Source: an uncultured Bacilli bacterium (lineage in GTDB: Bacteria; Bacillota_I; Bacilli_A; RF39; UBA660). Taken from it: 5,266 nt of DNA. Under the pieces are notes generated by a model, which was not told where the DNA came from, made no database searches, and was given only the letters and a program-made list of their open reading frames with translations. The stretch is from assembly GCA_934101865.1 (NCBI GenBank), contig CAKOSA010000017.1, positions 1 through 5,266 on the forward strand. The letters run 5' to 3'. This document shows positions 4,424 through 5,266 of this stretch, one piece after another (positions within the stretch are counted from its first letter, which is position 1; every line of letters starts with the position of its first letter). Position numbers and translations under genes: made by a program.

Positions 4424-4454
4424 TCTATTATTATATTGAAATGAACATAAGTAT

Positions 4455-4480
4455 TTGCCCCCGATAGGGCAATTTGTATT
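4455..4480 (+). terminator. GC-rich hairpin in the aspS upstream region, possible weak terminator or attenuator
   Basis: TTGCCC (4455-4460) pairs with GGGCAA (4467-4472) around loop CCGATA, followed by TTTGTATT. It stands out as GC-rich in an AT-rich spacer. It lies between the distal promoter-like sequence in copy B and the proximal aspS promoter, so it could end transcripts entering from the repeat and insulate aspS. The stem is short and the tail imperfect. No T-box signature was seen before aspS. Confidence 0.35.
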
Positions 4481-4489
4481 AAAAATTAG

Positions 4490-4518
4490 TTGCTCTAACC
4501 TTGAAAATGTGGTAGAAT
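4490..4518 (+). promoter_or_regulatory. Proximal promoter of aspS
   Basis: -35 TTGCTC (4490-4495, 3 of 6), 17-bp spacer, -10 TAGAAT (4513-4518, 5 of 6) with a TGG extended -10 (4510-4512). The expected start is near 4525, giving a leader of about 17 nt, similar to those predicted for yugI, nfu and the tRNA in this window. The extended -10 can compensate for the weak -35. Confidence 0.5.
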
Positions 4519-4530
4519 AGGTGTAGAAAT

Positions 4531-4535
4531 GAGGT
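4531..4535 (+). promoter_or_regulatory. Shine-Dalgarno site deciding the aspS GTG start
   Basis: GAGGT lies 6 nt before GTG 4542-4544. It also lies 4 nt before an ATG at 4540-4542, but that ATG is in another frame and is followed at once by TGA, so the GTG is the productive start. Confidence 0.7.
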
Positions 4536-4541
4536 ATTGAT

Positions 4542-5266
4542 GTGAAGAAGATTTTTAACAATAATTTGAGTATTAAGAATGTAGATGAAATTTTGGAGGT
4601 TTTTGGCTGGGTCAGCAAGAAGAGGGACCTCGGGGGCGTGATTTTTATCGACCTTAGAGATAGGAGCGGAATTGTTCAACTTGTGGTTAATCCTGATAAT
4701 CCGTATTATGAAGTGGCGAGCGAACTTAAAAGTGAGTATGTGATAAGGGCCACTGGGATGGTTAAGGAGAGGAGTAATAAGAACAGTAATATTGTTACGG
4801 GCGACATTGAGATAGTGGTTAGTGAGTTAGAGGTTTTGAATTCTAGTGCTGATATTCCTTTCGAGATTAGCGATGATACAACGGCTCTTGAAGATACGAG
4901 ACTTAAATATAGGTATTTGGATATTCGTAGAAATGAGGTTAAGGATAATCTTATTTTAAGGCACAAGGTTATGCTTGCGGTTCGTAATTATTTATCTAAT
5001 TTGGATTTTATAGAGGTGGAAACGCCTATTCTTGGTAAGAGTACACCGGAGGGAGCTAGGGATTATTTAGTTCCCAGTAGAGTTAATCCTCATAAGTATT
5101 ATGCTCTTCCCCAGTCTCCACAACTTTTCAAACAGCTTTTAATGGTTGGTGGTATGGAGAGGTATTTCCAAATTGCTAAGTGTTTCCGTGATGAGGATTT
5201 GCGAGCAGATAGGCAACCGGAATTTACACAGGTTGATATTGAGATGTCCTTTGTTAATGAGGATGA
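4542..5266 (+). CDS. aspS: Aspartate--tRNA ligase (AspRS), N-terminal 241 residues; continues past window
   Basis: Class IIb synthetase that charges tRNA-Asp with aspartate. The N-terminal OB-fold anticodon-binding domain (about 1-105) shows FGWVSKKRDLGG (21-32) and IFIDLRDRSGIVQ (34-46). The catalytic domain begins with LKYRYLDIRR (121-130), then class II motif 1 with ETPILGKSTPEGARDY (160-175), LPQSPQLFKQLLMV (189-202), and motif 2 with FRDEDLRADRQPEFTQ (215-230) and IEMSF. The insertion domain, motif 3 and C-terminus lie beyond the window; the family is about 590 aa. Leu30 in RDLGG is the residue usual in discriminating AspRSs, whereas non-discriminating ones often have His; this is only suggestive. 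The start is GTG because an in-frame TGA (4530-4532) lies 9 nt upstream and no in-frame ATG is available. The extreme N-terminus (MKKIFNNN) is less conserved than usual. It has its own promoter and is divergent from glmS. Confidence 0.96.
   Translation, partial: MKKIFNNNLSIKNVDEILEVFGWVSKKRDLGGVIFIDLRDRSGIVQLVVNPDNPYYEVASELKSEYVIRATGMVKERSNKNSNIVTGDIEIVVSELEVLNSSADIPFEISDDTTALEDTRLKYRYLDIRRNEVKDNLILRHKVMLAVRNYLSNLDFIEVETPILGKSTPEGARDYLVPSRVNPHKYYALPQSPQLFKQLLMVGGMERYFQIAKCFRDEDLRADRQPEFTQVDIEMSFVNED

Larger units (their letters stand above)
4121..4449. repeat. Direct repeat copy B of the duplicated noncoding module
   Basis: Second copy of 3687-4023, in the same orientation, starting 97 bp after copy A ends. 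It keeps the 33-bp left part with its -10 box, but no gene lies immediately downstream of that promoter copy. The 236-bp right block (4214-4449) is gap-free against copy A. The right end is about 90 bp before the aspS start codon. No plausible coding sequence was found; short open frames have no ribosome site and are not preserved between copies. Confidence 0.93.
3532..4541. other. 1-kb gene-free glmS/aspS intergenic region
   Basis: No credible protein-coding gene was found on either strand. From left to right it holds the glmS ribosome site, the glmS ribozyme and promoter, repeat copy A, a 97-bp spacer with a 13-bp hairpin, repeat copy B, a GC-rich hairpin, and the aspS promoter and ribosome site. 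The amount of conserved noncoding sequence is unusual for a genome whose other spacers here are 47 to 106 bp. Confidence 0.85.

Noticed and set aside
3687..4449. Insertion sequence, MITE or CRISPR explanation for the repeats
   Set aside because: Copies are direct, have no terminal inverted repeats or target-site duplications that I can see, no transposase, and only two units of over 300 bp, which does not fit a CRISPR array.
3687..4449. Known structured RNAs (6S, SRP, tmRNA, RNase P) in the repeat
   Set aside because: None of their signature sequences (for example the SRP GGAA/AGCA loop, tmRNA tRNA-like ends, RNase P conserved regions, long 6S stem) is visible.
4423..4541. T-box riboswitch before aspS
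   Set aside because: T-boxes are common before aminoacyl-tRNA synthetase genes in Bacillota, but no AGGGTGG...ACC antiterminator motif or stem I features were found, and the proximal promoter leaves only about 17 nt of leader.
3532..4541. Replication origin in the AT-rich intergenic region
   Set aside because: No DnaA boxes (TTATCCACA-like) were found and the neighbours are not dnaA, dnaN or other origin-linked genes.
4376..4966. Minus-strand frames of 66-86 aa near and inside aspS
   Set aside because: They are antisense to aspS or lie in repeat copy B and the spacer, have no ribosome site, and are not preserved in copy A.

Overview
The window looks like a chromosomal segment of a low-GC Gram-positive bacterium (Bacillota, probably an uncultured Bacilli- or Clostridia-type lineage). 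Evidence: very AT-rich spacers, near-consensus sigma-A promoters with 17-bp spacers, GGTGAT/GAGGT-type Shine-Dalgarno sites, a YugI-type S1 protein, a stand-alone Nfu protein and a glmS ribozyme. Tryptophan is read from TGG in GlmS and AspRS, and TGA acts as a stop, so the standard bacterial code applies.

Layout. Positions 1-44 (minus) hold the 5' part of a tRNA-Val(UAC) with its own promoter at 66-94. Upstream of it on the same strand is yugI (122-481). yugI and the plus-strand nfu gene (588-809) start from a divergent promoter pair at 503-569. nfu overlaps by 4 bp, tail to tail, a minus-strand gene for a YutH/CotS-like degenerate-kinase protein (806-1699). That gene follows glmS (1747-3531) in an apparent two-gene minus-strand operon. 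The glmS leader carries a compact glmS ribozyme (3553-3660) behind a promoter at 3699-3727. aspS (4542 to the window end, plus strand, GTG start) begins the next divergent unit and is cut by the window edge.

The unusual part is the roughly 1-kb gene-free stretch between glmS and aspS. It holds two direct copies (3687-4023 and 4121-4449) of a module: 33 identical bp containing the glmS -10 region, a diverged middle, and a gap-free 236-bp block about 93% identical. Inside the conserved block is a short hairpin followed by a T-run. Its two stem substitutions between copies keep pairing (as G.U) only on the minus strand, which suggests a duplicated minus-strand structured RNA of about 110 nt carrying a CCUCC motif. 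I do not recognise this RNA; it is the best candidate here for something undescribed. The 97-bp spacer between copies contains a 13-bp hairpin.

The genes are housekeeping: tRNA and aspartyl-tRNA synthetase for translation, a ribosome-associated S1 protein, Fe-S cluster delivery, and amino-sugar synthesis under ribozyme feedback. No mobile element, CRISPR array or defence gene was seen.
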